Assembly (NCBI GenBank): GCA_963742405.1
Contig: CAVUMB010000007.1
Coordinates: forward strand, 620,001 to 684,000
Direction: 5' to 3'
Origin: JAGVSR01 sp963742405
Lineage (GTDB): Bacteria > Pseudomonadota > Alphaproteobacteria > Rhizobiales > Hyphomicrobiaceae
DNA length: 64,000 nt
This document shows, in pieces, positions 33,331-42,432 of this stretch. Both the position numbers and the translations under genes were made by a program. The notes beneath the pieces were generated by a model, which did not search any database, was not told where the DNA came from, and was given only the letters and a program-made list of their open reading frames with translations. Position 1 is the stretch's first letter. Each line of letters begins with the position of its first letter.

Positions 33331-34161
33331 CTATTCGGCGGCGGCCTTCTGTGTCGGCGCGACAACCGGAGCCGGTACCTTCTTCGCGGCAGCCGGCTTC
33401 TTCTGCTTCGCCGATTTCGGTGGCGGCGACGCCGCTCCGAGGAAACCAAAATCGAACAGCGACGACAGCGGCGCATTCGGGCTCACGCCGCCGGCATAGG
33501 ACTGCATCACGCTCACCTTCGCTCCGACTTTCGCGATCGATGCGAGATGCACGACATTCTCGTTGGTCAGCCGGAAGCACCCCGAGGAATTCGCTCGCCC
33601 CACGGTGCGATCGTTATTGGTGCCATGGATGCGATAAACGGTGTTGCCCAGATAAAGCGCGCGCGCTCCTTGCGGGTTCTTGATCCCACCCGAAACCGTG
33701 ACGGGCAGCCCCGGCACGCGCTCCCGCATTTCCGGCGGCGGCGTCCACGACGGCCAAACGGCAATGCGGCTGATCCGCTCGGTGCCAGTCCATGTGAACC
33801 CGTCGCGGCCGACCGAGATCGGATACTCGTAAGCTTGTTTCTTCGGCAGCACGAAATACAACTTGCGGGCTTGCGTATCGATGATGATCGAGCCGACCTC
33901 CTCAGCCCGATTGAAATAGACGATCGGTGGCGCGACCGGCTTGAAATCCGGGCGCTCCCCACCTTCCATGTACTTCGGATAGACGGTCGGCTCATAAGTT
34001 TTGCGGTTCGCGGCGCGCTCGGCTGCCTCCTGCTCGGCTTGTTGGCGCAGGTCGCTTTCGAACATGGGGCCGCGGTCGGACCAATTGTCCGCCAGCATAA
34101 CGGTGGAACCCATCATCAGACCGGCGGCAAACACCGGCACCATGACGCGCAACGGCCACAT
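33331..34161 (-). CDS. L,D-transpeptidase (YkuD domain) with Ala/Lys/Pro tail
   Basis: A second peptidoglycan L,D-transpeptidase, 276 aa from ATG 34161. A signal sequence (VMVPVFAAGLMMGSTVMLA) and a Glu/Arg-rich linker precede the YkuD domain: IIIDTQARKLYFVLPKK, PSWTPPPEMRER and the active-site block HGTNNDRTVGRANSSGCFRL. The C-terminal 45 residues are Lys/Ala/Pro-rich and probably contact the cell wall. The region just upstream of its start is duplicated as a 165-bp direct repeat. Confidence 0.92.
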   Translation of the reverse strand: MWPLRVMVPVFAAGLMMGSTVMLADNWSDRGPMFESDLRQQAEQEAAERAANRKTYEPTVYPKYMEGGERPDFKPVAPPIVYFNRAEEVGSIIIDTQARKLYFVLPKKQAYEYPISVGRDGFTWTGTERISRIAVWPSWTPPPEMRERVPGLPVTVSGGIKNPQGARALYLGNTVYRIHGTNNDRTVGRANSSGCFRLTNENVVHLASIAKVGAKVSVMQSYAGGVSPNAPLSSLFDFGFLGAASPPPKSAKQKKPAAAKKVPAPVVAPTQKAAAE

Positions 34162-34322
34162 GCGCAGTCTCCCAGCTTCCTCCAGGCGCCGACCCTGCGA
34201 CACCCCCGACAATCAAAACCGAGATAGGCGAGGCAGGCAAGCCGGCACAAGGTCATTTACTTGTGCGCAGCGAAAGCCAAAGTCGACTGTGGCCCCGTTG
34301 CGCCATCCCGCCCCCTAACATC
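34158..34322. repeat. 165-bp direct repeat, copy 1 (upstream of L,D-transpeptidase)
   Basis: Begins at the ATG of the transpeptidase and covers its upstream region. It aligns without gaps to 34811-34975 with about ten mismatches, so roughly 94% identity. Confidence 0.92.
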
Positions 34323-34373
34323 GCGGAGGATCGCAAAGCAGAGAAAGCTGCGGTCTGCGAAAATGGGGCTAGC

Positions 34374-34673
34374 TCAGAAGCACAGCCACGCGCCGAGGCA
34401 GCTCTTGGGTGTGCCGCCTTTGCAGGCCATCTGCGAGGAGTGGCACGTCGTTGTCGCCCCTTCATCTTCGCACGTCGTCTTCACGGGTCCCTGCCCCACA
34501 AGGCCTTTCGAAGCGATGGTATTTTTGAGGGCGTTGTTGGAGAACAGCACGGCGGTATCGTGGGTCAACATTTGACCGAGGGCAGCGACCCTCGTGCATT
34601 CGGCGGCCTGAGCCGGTGCCCAAAGTGCGCACAACATCGCCGCTGCCACAAAACCGAATTTCAAGGATTGCAT
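34374..34673 (-). CDS. Small secreted Cys-containing protein
   Basis: A 99-aa exported protein from ATG 34673 with GGAGG five bases upstream. The signal peptide (FGFVAAAMLCALWAPAQA) is followed by a 75-residue mature domain with five cysteines (ECTR, TTCED, TTCHS, ACKGG, SCLG and a final CF), rich in Thr and Lys. No family recognised. It lies between the two copies of the 165-bp repeat, so it could have arrived or been duplicated with them. Confidence 0.7.
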   Translation of the reverse strand: MQSLKFGFVAAAMLCALWAPAQAAECTRVAALGQMLTHDTAVLFSNNALKNTIASKGLVGQGPVKTTCEDEGATTTCHSSQMACKGGTPKSCLGAWLCF

Positions 34674-34810
34674 TGCCGCCTCCAAAAACTGGGAACCTCA
34701 GCCGGACGCTAGATGGCCGCATGGCGGTTGCCAAGAAATTCGATGTTGCAAGAAGAACTTATTCGCAACATGTGTCATCGGTGACACCGACAACATGACG
34801 CGCAAGTACG

Positions 34811-34975
34811 ACATGCGCAGTCTCCCAGCTTCCTCCAGGCGCCAACCTTGCGACACCACCGACAATCAAAACCGAGATAGGCGAGGCAGGCAAGCCGGAA
34901 CAAGGTTATTAAGTTGTGCGCAGCGAAAGCCAAAGTCGACTGTGGCTCCGTTGCGCCATCCTGCCCCATAACATC
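34811..34975. repeat. 165-bp direct repeat, copy 2
   Basis: Second copy of the transpeptidase upstream region, in the same orientation, 653 bases from the first. It carries no transpeptidase coding sequence beyond the start codon context and lies just before the GNAT gene. Confidence 0.92.
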
Positions 34976-35111
34976 ATGGACACCATCCGACCGATCCCCT
35001 TTCCCGAGCGGCATTCAGGTCCAAACCGCTGTCTGCTATGTCATGCTGGGCAAATCCGCGACGCCGCGTTCGCCTATCTCGCGAAATTTTCAGAGACGCC
35101 GGAGGGCCAGA

Positions 35112-35567
35112 GTGACCGTGACCGTCCGCGAAATCCAGGAGCAGGACAAGGCCGCATGGCTGGACCTCTGGCAGAGCTACCAGAGCTTCTACGATGTGGT
35201 CTTATCGGCCGAGGTCACAGAGACAACCTGGCAGCGCTTCTTTGAAACACATGAGCCCGTGCATGCCCGCATCGCCCTCGATGGAGACCGGATTGTCGGC
35301 ATCGTCCACTACCTCTTCCATCGCTCGACTTGGATGATCGAGCCAACATGCTATCTGCAGGACGTGTTCGTAGATCCCGCCGCCCGCGGTCGTGGCGTTG
35401 CGCGCGCCCTCATCGAGGCTGTTTACGAAGAGGCGGACCGGCGCGGCGGCCGACAGGTCTACTGGCTCACGCACAACACCAACGCGGTAGCGAGAGGCCT
35501 GTACGACAAGCTCGCCATCAACGCGGGCTTCATCGTCTACGAACGTATCGCTGAGATGAACGGCTGA
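35112..35567 (+). CDS. GNAT-family N-acetyltransferase
   Basis: A 151-aa acetyltransferase of the GNAT fold. GTG 35112 is preferred because GGAGG sits seven bases upstream and the family begins at VTVREIQEQD. The acetyl-CoA motif is LQDVFVDPAARGRGVARALI, with R-x-x-G-x-G/A; VYWLTHNTNAVARGLYDKL forms the usual fourth strand and helix. Substrate unknown. The frame is open far upstream, but that segment is repeat copy 2. Confidence 0.9.
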   Translation: MTVTVREIQEQDKAAWLDLWQSYQSFYDVVLSAEVTETTWQRFFETHEPVHARIALDGDRIVGIVHYLFHRSTWMIEPTCYLQDVFVDPAARGRGVARALIEAVYEEADRRGGRQVYWLTHNTNAVARGLYDKLAINAGFIVYERIAEMNG

Positions 35568-35880
35568 GGTTCACCCGCTGTGTGGAGTCTTCGCGGAGAC
35601 GTGAGGACAGTGGACGTGTCGCGCTATCCGGCCCTGTTCCTATTATCGTCATAAAGCATTTGTGAGCGGAGATGTGACGTCCGCACTGCCGGCAGAAGTG
35701 GCCAAGTACGCAGCGGCGGCTATGGGCCAGTAAGCTGCCATATGGCGAGCAGCGGAAGGGTGTCAGTCAACTCGCCAGAACTCGTGCATCAACAGGTAGA
35801 GCATCCAGGACCCGGTCCAGATCTCGCCCATCAATCGACCTTCTAGAGCTTCAGCGCGGCAGTTCGAGTTTCGGGTCAGT
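35568..35880. other. Intergenic region downstream of GNAT gene
   Basis: 313 bases between convergent genes. I see no gene, terminator hairpin with T-tract, or repeat here. Confidence 0.5.
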
Positions 35881-36582
35881 TTACGCGACCATTCTGCCGA
35901 CCTTTGCGAAAGTGCTAAAGCCGAACCATTTGGCCATGCCTCCCTCCAAGGTTCGATTGCCGGTGACGACCAGCCTGCCTGAACTCTTCGCCTTCGCGAT
36001 CGGTAAATAGCCCATGTATACCTCGGTCATGGTTCTCAAATCAGTGGAAACGTAGAGGTCAACATCAAAGCCTGGATCGATCGAGCAGAGATCAGAACCA
36101 GTTAGAGGATCGACCAGTAGCCACCAGTTTTTTCGGGCCAGCGGCAGATCGGTGAAGATGATCTGAATGGTACTCCGCCCACGGGGCAGCGGTTCCGGAT
36201 TTAGATTACGTCGCATGTCCCACATCAAGAGATCGACATCGAGGTTCTTGAGAGAAGACTTCGTTTCGATCCAGCGATGACCCCAGACACCGATCGCCTC
36301 GATAATCGGCTTTAACTCTCCACCTGACTTCGTGAGGCCGTACTGAAAAATGCCGCGCTCGCCCTTAACTGGCGTTCGTGAGACAAGGCCAGCGGCCTCA
36401 AGTTCTTTCAACCGCTTCGATAGAAGCGCCGGTGACATACGCGGCAATCCACGACGCAAATCGTTGAAGCGCGTTGCCCCTGCGATGAGTTCACGCAAGA
36501 GAACAAGCGTCCAGCGAGTACACAAGATTTCCGACGCCATGGCGACCGGACAGAATTGCTGATAGCTGCCTTTGGCCATCAT
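35881..36582 (-). CDS. HxlR-family transcriptional regulator with C-terminal SCP2-like domain
   Basis: A 233-aa regulator from ATG 36582 (GGAGG six bases upstream). The N-terminal 100 residues form the HxlR winged helix: QFCPVAMASEILCTRWTLVLLRELIAGATRFNDLRRGLP, MSPALLSKRLKELEAAGLVSR and YGLTKSGGELKPII. The conserved Cys in FCPVA could sense electrophiles or redox state. The remaining part (VDLLMWDMRRNLN to the end) resembles the SCP2-like ligand domain of long HxlR proteins. It is divergent from the tautomerase gene and probably represses it. Confidence 0.88.
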   Translation of the reverse strand: MMAKGSYQQFCPVAMASEILCTRWTLVLLRELIAGATRFNDLRRGLPRMSPALLSKRLKELEAAGLVSRTPVKGERGIFQYGLTKSGGELKPIIEAIGVWGHRWIETKSSLKNLDVDLLMWDMRRNLNPEPLPRGRSTIQIIFTDLPLARKNWWLLVDPLTGSDLCSIDPGFDVDLYVSTDLRTMTEVYMGYLPIAKAKSSGRLVVTGNRTLEGGMAKWFGFSTFAKVGRMVA

Positions 36583-36652
36583 TTGATCCTCCAGCTCAGG
36601 CCCGTGGCCTTCCCAAAACCAAACGGATTTTACCGCGCCGGCGTCCACACCA

Positions 36653-36693
36653 CCAGTTCACTTCCTGTACTGGCCTAGTTCAATTCGAGAACT
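36653..36693. promoter_or_regulatory. Inverted repeats between HxlR and tautomerase genes
   Basis: Two palindromic elements, CCAGT-N11-ACTGG (36653-36673) and AGTTC-N7-GAACT (36677-36693), lie in the divergent intergenic region and are the best operator candidates for the HxlR protein. Confidence 0.5.
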
Positions 36694-36788
36694 GGAGACT
36701 GGTAGCCCCATGTGCGACGAGGGATGCACGCACCACCACGCCGATGGTCGGGGCGTATATGTCAGCCATCTCACAATGAGGTTATCCC

Positions 36789-37022
36789 ATGCCACTCGTT
36801 GATATCGAACTGATTGAAGGCGTCTTCGATGCCCGTCAGAAGCAGGACATGATCCGCCGGGTTACAGACGCCATGGTTGCGATCGAAGGCGAAGCCATGC
36901 GTCCAGTGACCTGGGTCCGCGTCAAAGAAATTCCCAGCGGACAGTGGGGTATTGCAGGCAAGGGCATCACGGCCGCTGACGTGAAGGCAATGCAGGCCAA
37001 GACGCCCCTACCGGCAGAGTAG
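36789..37022 (+). CDS. 4-Oxalocrotonate tautomerase-like protein
   Basis: A 77-aa tautomerase-superfamily protein. Pro follows the initiator Met, as needed for the catalytic Pro1 (PLVDIELIEGVFDARQKQDM). VTWVRVKEIPSGQWGIAGKG is characteristic of the group usually found beside HxlR or LysR regulators. Probably a homo-oligomer acting on a keto-acid or electrophilic compound; substrate unknown. Divergent from the HxlR gene, 206 bases between. Confidence 0.88.
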   Translation: MPLVDIELIEGVFDARQKQDMIRRVTDAMVAIEGEAMRPVTWVRVKEIPSGQWGIAGKGITAADVKAMQAKTPLPAE

Positions 37023-37313
37023 TTCTACAAACCGGTCAAGAGTGGCCCGGACGCAAGAATGTCTGGGCCATCTTCCGCTTCGTTCACGACGATGACGGAC
37101 AGTCTCGATGCTCAGCGTGAAATTGGCTTGCGCCATGCCCGCAGGAGCCTCGCGATCTACTCCGGCGCTCCGATTAGCCTTGTATCGCAGCCGCTCGCAG
37201 ATGCGGATCTGAAGACCAAGAGCTAAGCCAGACAACCGCTCCAGCCGGTACTAGGGGCCTCAGGCATGGAACCTTGCGCCCCTGACTGTCATTCGACTTA
37301 CGGAGGTCACAAG

Positions 37314-37841
37314 ATGCAAACCAAGGAAACGCTGTTCCGCGCCATAGCGCTCGCTGCCGTTGCATTGTCACTCGCCGTGCTTAGCGGCCCTGCAACCGCA
37401 GCTAGCACTCGGTCGGTCGCTCTACTCGGCGCTCATTTCCAAAACGACAACGAGATGTACGAACCGACCAGCGACGCAGAGCGCGCGCGCCTGAAGAAGG
37501 TCGAAGAGGCCTTTACGCAGCAGCTCGCGAACTCCGGCCGGTTCGAGGTTACGCCAGTGCCTCAGGCCATGGCGGCCAAGATCACAGCTGGCCAGACGCT
37601 CGGCGAATGCGGCGGTTGCGAACTTGACTACGGCGCCGCGCTTGGCGTCGATGAAATCGCCTGGATCAACGTGCAAAAAGTCTCGAACCTCATCCTTAAT
37701 CTGAACGTCTACATGGCTGACGTGAAGACGCAAAAGATGACGTTCGTTCGGAGCGTGGACATTCGCGGTAACACTGACGAGAGCTGGATGCGTAGCGTGA
37801 CGTACCTCGTCAAGAACTACCTTTTACCTGGACAAGGATGA
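37314..37841 (+). CDS. DUF2380/DUF3280-type exported protein
   Basis: A 175-aa exported protein starting at ATG 37314 with GGAGGT upstream. Signal peptide (AIALAAVALSLAVLSGPATA), then VALLGAHFQNDNEMYEPTSDAERARL, an LGECGGCELDYGAALGVDEIAWINVQKV motif with a CxxC-like pair, and NLNVYMADV. This matches a DUF2380/DUF3280-type family found in methylotrophic alphaproteobacteria; role unknown. Confidence 0.75.
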   Translation: MQTKETLFRAIALAAVALSLAVLSGPATAASTRSVALLGAHFQNDNEMYEPTSDAERARLKKVEEAFTQQLANSGRFEVTPVPQAMAAKITAGQTLGECGGCELDYGAALGVDEIAWINVQKVSNLILNLNVYMADVKTQKMTFVRSVDIRGNTDESWMRSVTYLVKNYLLPGQG

Positions 37842-38548
37842 GGCCGGACCACTGGTGAAGTCTTCCCAGCTCGCGTCGGCTTCGACGCTGGGTCCGGCAC
37901 GATGCCTGCAATCGCTTAGTCGCTGGCCTTCGAGCAGGTTCATCGATGTCACGTCGAACCCGCCAGCTCGCGTAGCCACTTGTGCGTTACCATTTGAAGC
38001 AGCGCATTTTGCATACGTAGGTGGTGCCGTCCGCCAGCGTATGAGGTGAGCATCGGCATGACCCGCGATTGTGGCTGACTTGCTCGTTCCACCATCGCCG
38101 CGCATGCCACAAGTCGCCGAAACCGGCGCGACTTCCTTCGCTAACTGCGCAAAGCGGTAACCTTCGGAGCCGTTCGCGCCTCGGTCTCACTCAACCCAAA
38201 ATGCAGGTCCGCTGCCAGAGGTGATGCGGTCACTCGTCTGACGCATTCCTGCCACTGATTGCAGCCGGCGATCGATTGCCGGCGCTCTCTGGTGCGCATT
38301 ACAGGCGTGCCACAGATGCTGCAATTGCTTACGACCGCTCCGGGTCACCTGCTGTCTTTTGGAAGGCAACGAGTCGGTCCGCTAAGCCTCTAAGACCGGA
38401 CGCGATCGTGGAACATTCCCGACAGCTTTTTCCGATGATCGCTTCTGTATAACCGCGGCCACGGGCTCCGTTAGCCTAATCCCCTCTGCTTCCCAACCCA
38501 CCCCACCACACCAGCCAACCCACCTCCGCTACACGCCCTGCTCATCCC
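37842..38548. other. Intergenic region, no supported gene
   Basis: 707 bases without a convincing gene. On the minus strand an open stretch near 38125-38330 encodes two CxxC-like pairs (CSICGTPVMRTRERRQSIAG followed by CNQWQEC) but has no start codon, so it may be a gene remnant. No repeats, RNA genes or terminators are evident. Confidence 0.45.
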
Positions 38549-41500
38549 CTACGCCGCGCTCTTCGGTTCGCCCGTCGGCGCCATCGGCTCCTCCACGAGC
38601 GCCATCGGCCTCGCTGGCCGCGTGGACAGCGCGTCCTTGACCAGCTTCGTTGCCGCAACAAAGTCGGGCTTGCCCGAGCCCAGGAGCGGAATGTGGTCCA
38701 CCACGAGGATTTCCGCCGGCACGTTCAGGTCCGACACGCCCTTCGCCTTGACGAACTTCTGGAATGGCTCGCGGGTCAATGTCCTGTCCGTCGTCAGCAG
38801 CACGAGCTTCTCGCCCTTGCGCGCATCGGGCACGGACACCACGATGGTCACAAGGCTCGGCCACAGCTCGGCGGCGAGAGCCTCGACCGCCGACAGCGAC
38901 ACCATCTCGCCCGCGATCTTGGCGAACCGCTTGGCGCGGCCCTTGATCGTGATGAAGCCCTGCGCATCGATGGCGACGATATCGCCCGTGTCGTGCCAGC
39001 CCTCGTGCGGCGGCTCCAGCACGCCCGGATTTTCCGTGCGCATGTAGCCGAGCATCACGTTCGGGCCGCGCACGTAGAGCCGCCCGCCGTCCTCGATGCC
39101 GGGCACGGGTTCGAGCCGCGCTTCCATCAGTGGCGCCAGACGCCCGACGGTGCCGGACTTGTTCGACAGCGGCGTGTTGATCGCCAGCACCGGCGCCGTC
39201 TCCGTCACGCCGTAGCCTTCCAGAATGCGCACGCCGAACTTCTCCATGTAGGTCTGGCGCGTGCGATCCTTCACCGCTTCCGCACCCGAAACGATCAGGC
39301 GAATGCGATGGAAGTCGTAAGGGTGCGCCGAGCGCGCGTAGCCGGTGAGGAACGTATCGGTGCCGAACAGGATCGTCGCGTTCGAGCCGTAAACGAGTTC
39401 CGGCACGATGCGATAATGCAGCGGCGACGGATAGAGATAGACCGGCACGCCGCCGATCAGCGGCATGACAAGTCCGCCCGTCAAGCCCGAACGAGTGGAA
39501 CACCGGCATCACGTTGAACACCTTGTCCTGCCCGTTCACCGCAATGCGATGCAGACACTGGAACGCGTTCGCGAGCAGGTTTCTGTGCGACAGGACGACG
39601 CCTTTTGGCGTCCCCTCCGAACCCGACGTGAACAGGATCGCCGCCGGATCGTCGGGCTGGCGCTGCGACTGCGGCGTGGAGCCCTGCCACAGACCCGCGA
39701 GCTTGTCCTTCGTGCCGATCGTCGCCTTGACGTCTTCCAGGTAGATGATCTGCACGACGGCCGACGAGCTTCTCCACCGCGTCGCCGAGCTTCGCCTTCT
39801 CGACGAAGGCGCGCGAGGTCAGCACCACGTCCACCTTCGCCGCCTGGCACGCGGAGATCATGTTCTGCGCGCCGGCCGAGAAGTTGAGCATCGCCGGCGA
39901 CGCGCCCGATCGACTGCAGCGCAAAGAACGTGACGGCGACGCCGGCCGCATTCGGCAGCAGCACGCCGACGGCCGCGCCTTCCGGCGCCAGCGGCGCAAT
40001 CTTGCGGCCGAGCACCTGCGCGCCGAGGATCAGCTTCTTGTAGGATAGCTTGGTGCCGAGCGGGTCTTCGATGGCCGGCTTGCCGGTGTCGCGCGTGGCC
40101 TTCGCTTCGACCAGCGCCGAAAACAGCGTCTGATCGAGGTTCGCCGTCAGCACCGCCGTGTTGACCATGATGTCCTGCAGCGCCGCACCGGCGGCCTGCC
40201 GCCGTGTCTTGCCGCGCAGCGTTTGGTCGACGGGCAGCTTCACCGGCGGCAGGATCGTCACCGTCGTTTTCGGGAACCACGTCTTCTTCGTCTGGAAGCG
40301 ATTGAGATAGCCAAAGTGCGACCGCTCCAAGTCCGTCGATGCGCACCGGCACGACGATGGCGTCGGCCTTGTCGGCGATCATTGCCGTGCCGTCGTAGAC
40401 CTTCATCAGGCCGCCGGTCGTCGTCAGGCGTCCTTCGGGGAAGATCACCAGCGTCTCGCCGGCCTTCACGTCATTGATCAGGTGGCGCGTCGAGAGCGGC
40501 TTGGTCGGATCGATCGGATGAGACCTTGGCGAGCTTCAGGAACGGCTTCACCCACCAGCGTTCGCGCGATGCCGGTGTCGATCGCATACGAGGCGAAGTC
40601 CGGCATGATCGCGTGCATCAGCGCCGCGTCGAGAAAGCTGACGTGGTTCGGCGCGATGATGGCGCGCGTGCCGGCGGCGGGCAGGTTCTCGGTGCCTTTG
40701 ACCTCAAGACGCAGGAACGTCTTGAACAGGAACATGGCGAGATCCTTCAGCCCGTGCGCTCCCCACGCCTTCAGGACAAGGCCGAGCACCACGAGGTTGG
40801 CGACGCCCAGGATCAGGAACAGCCCCGAGACGCCGAAGCCCCGCCCACTGCAGCGCGGCCAGCATCAGGCTCGCCCCCACCATGAACGCGGCCGAGAGCA
40901 CGTTGCACGCGGCGACCACGCGCGCCTTGTGATCGTCGCGGGCCCAAAGCTGCACGGCCGCAAACGACGGCACGATGAAGAGGCCGCCGGCCAGCGACAG
41001 CACGAACAGTCCGGTCGCCAGTCGCAGTCCCGTGAAGCTCGCGATGAAGCCCTGGACGCCGAGGGGGTCGGCGCTGCGCACGATGTCCGAAGTCGTCCAA
41101 CCCAGGTCGAGGCAGGCGAGCGCCATGAGGAAAGCGCCGACCGGCACAAGGGCCATGTTCGGGCGTAATTTGCTGGCCCGCGCGGCGAGCATCGATCCGA
41201 CCGCAATCCCGACCGTGAAGACGAGCAGCCCGAACGTGATTAAGGCCTGCGTCCCGTTCAATGCCGTCCTTGAGCATCACCGGCAGCAGCGACAGCGCCA
41301 CCGCGCCGACGAGCCAGAACCAGCTCGTGATGAGACCGCCGGTCCACAGTTTCCGGTCGTCCCTGCAGTTCGCCGATCAGGGCGAAGGTCGAGGTCAGCG
41401 GGTTTTTCGTGATCGACCAGATTGGGCGCCGCGGCCCCCGTCTTCGGGATGAACCGCGCCGCAATCCAGCACAGCACCGACAAGACGACGACGACGACCG

Positions 41501-42018
41501 GCAACTCCCACGCCGTCCCTTCCGGATGCACCATCAGACCTCCGCCGATGGTGCCGATGAGAATGGCTGCAAACGTCGCGCTCTCGATTAGGGCGTTGCC
41601 GGAAGATATCTCCTTCTTATCGAGAATAGCGGGAAGGATGCCGTACTTGATCGGGCCAAACAGCGCCCCGATGATGCCGAAACCCGCAAGCGCTGCAAAT
41701 AGAACGGGCACCGAGTTGAACCAGAAGCCAGCCGCTGCGATAAGAGCGACCGGAATCTCGATAGCGTTTCAGCCACTCGGCCAACTCCGCCTTGTCGTAT
41801 TTGTCTGCCCATTCTCCGCCGAGCGCGGAGAGGAAGAAAAATGGGGCGACGAGCACCGCGCCGGCAAGCGCTACCAATGTTGCCCCCTCCGCCTCCCCGA
41901 TCTTGAATAGGATCAGAATTACGAGCGCGTTTTTGACGAAGTTGTCGTTCAGCGCGGACAAAAATTGGCACCAGAACAAGCCGGCGAAACGGCGGGTACG
42001 CAGGAGCTCGGGAAACAT
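38549..42018 (-). pseudogene. aas: LplT-Aas fusion: lysophospholipid transporter, acyltransferase and acyl-ACP synthetase, eleven +1 frameshifts
   Basis: All parts of the three-domain protein are present in order on the minus strand: an MFS transporter (starts MFPELLRTRRFAGLFWCQFL), a PlsC-type acyltransferase with NHVSFLDA and FPEGRLT, and an AMP-binding synthetase with LFTSGSEGTPKGVVLSH, EGYGVTETAP, GWHDTGD and GRAKRFAKIAGE. Together they would take up, re-acylate and activate fatty acids for lysophospholipids. The frame changes near 41766, 41408, 41355, 41263, 40845, 40563, 40515, 40330, 39905, 39770 and 39487, and each change is +1. Removing 11 bases from 3470 leaves 1153 codons exactly. 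No internal stop or missense decay is seen, so sequencing insertions are more likely than decay. Confidence 0.85.
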
Positions 42019-42061
42019 CGGCGGATCCTTCAGGCGGAGGTGAAACAAAAAATGCAGCGAG

Positions 42062-42289
42062 CTATACGGCTGGATTGGCCCACGACCAGGGCCAACTATG
42101 GCGGTCAACGTGGTTAAAGAACGGCTCAATATCGCCGTGATTTGTCATGCCATTATGAAGCCTTAACTCTTCAATTCCGGCTCCGCTGATCGGTGGACCA
42201 ACGAGCGGGAAGCTGTCGCTGGCAGACCCCAAATGTTGAGCAAAGTCGGCGTTGGGGCCGATAAGATACCGGGCCAAATAATCGAGCAT
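42062..42289 (-). CDS. Possible small protein upstream of aas
   Basis: A 75-aa frame from ATG 42289 with GGAGGG upstream: MLDYLARYLIGPNADFAQHL, then an acidic middle and a Trp-rich end (HSWPWSWANPAV). No family recognised; coding status uncertain. If real it would be the first gene of a short operon with aas. Confidence 0.3.
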   Translation of the reverse strand: MLDYLARYLIGPNADFAQHLGSASDSFPLVGPPISGAGIEELRLHNGMTNHGDIEPFFNHVDRHSWPWSWANPAV

Positions 42290-42432
42290 TTCGCCCTCCA
42301 AACAAGTTGAACATTGTTCATAAGCTGCAACATACAGCTAAATGAACAAAGTTCAAGTGGAAAATGCAAATGGACCGCCTGGAAAGGTTAGCGATGTCTT
42401 GCAATCAATGATGCCGGGCCGTGATGGCGGCT

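Noticed and set aside
38549..42018. Programmed ribosomal frameshifting in aas
   Set aside because: Eleven sites with no common slippery heptamer; not plausible.
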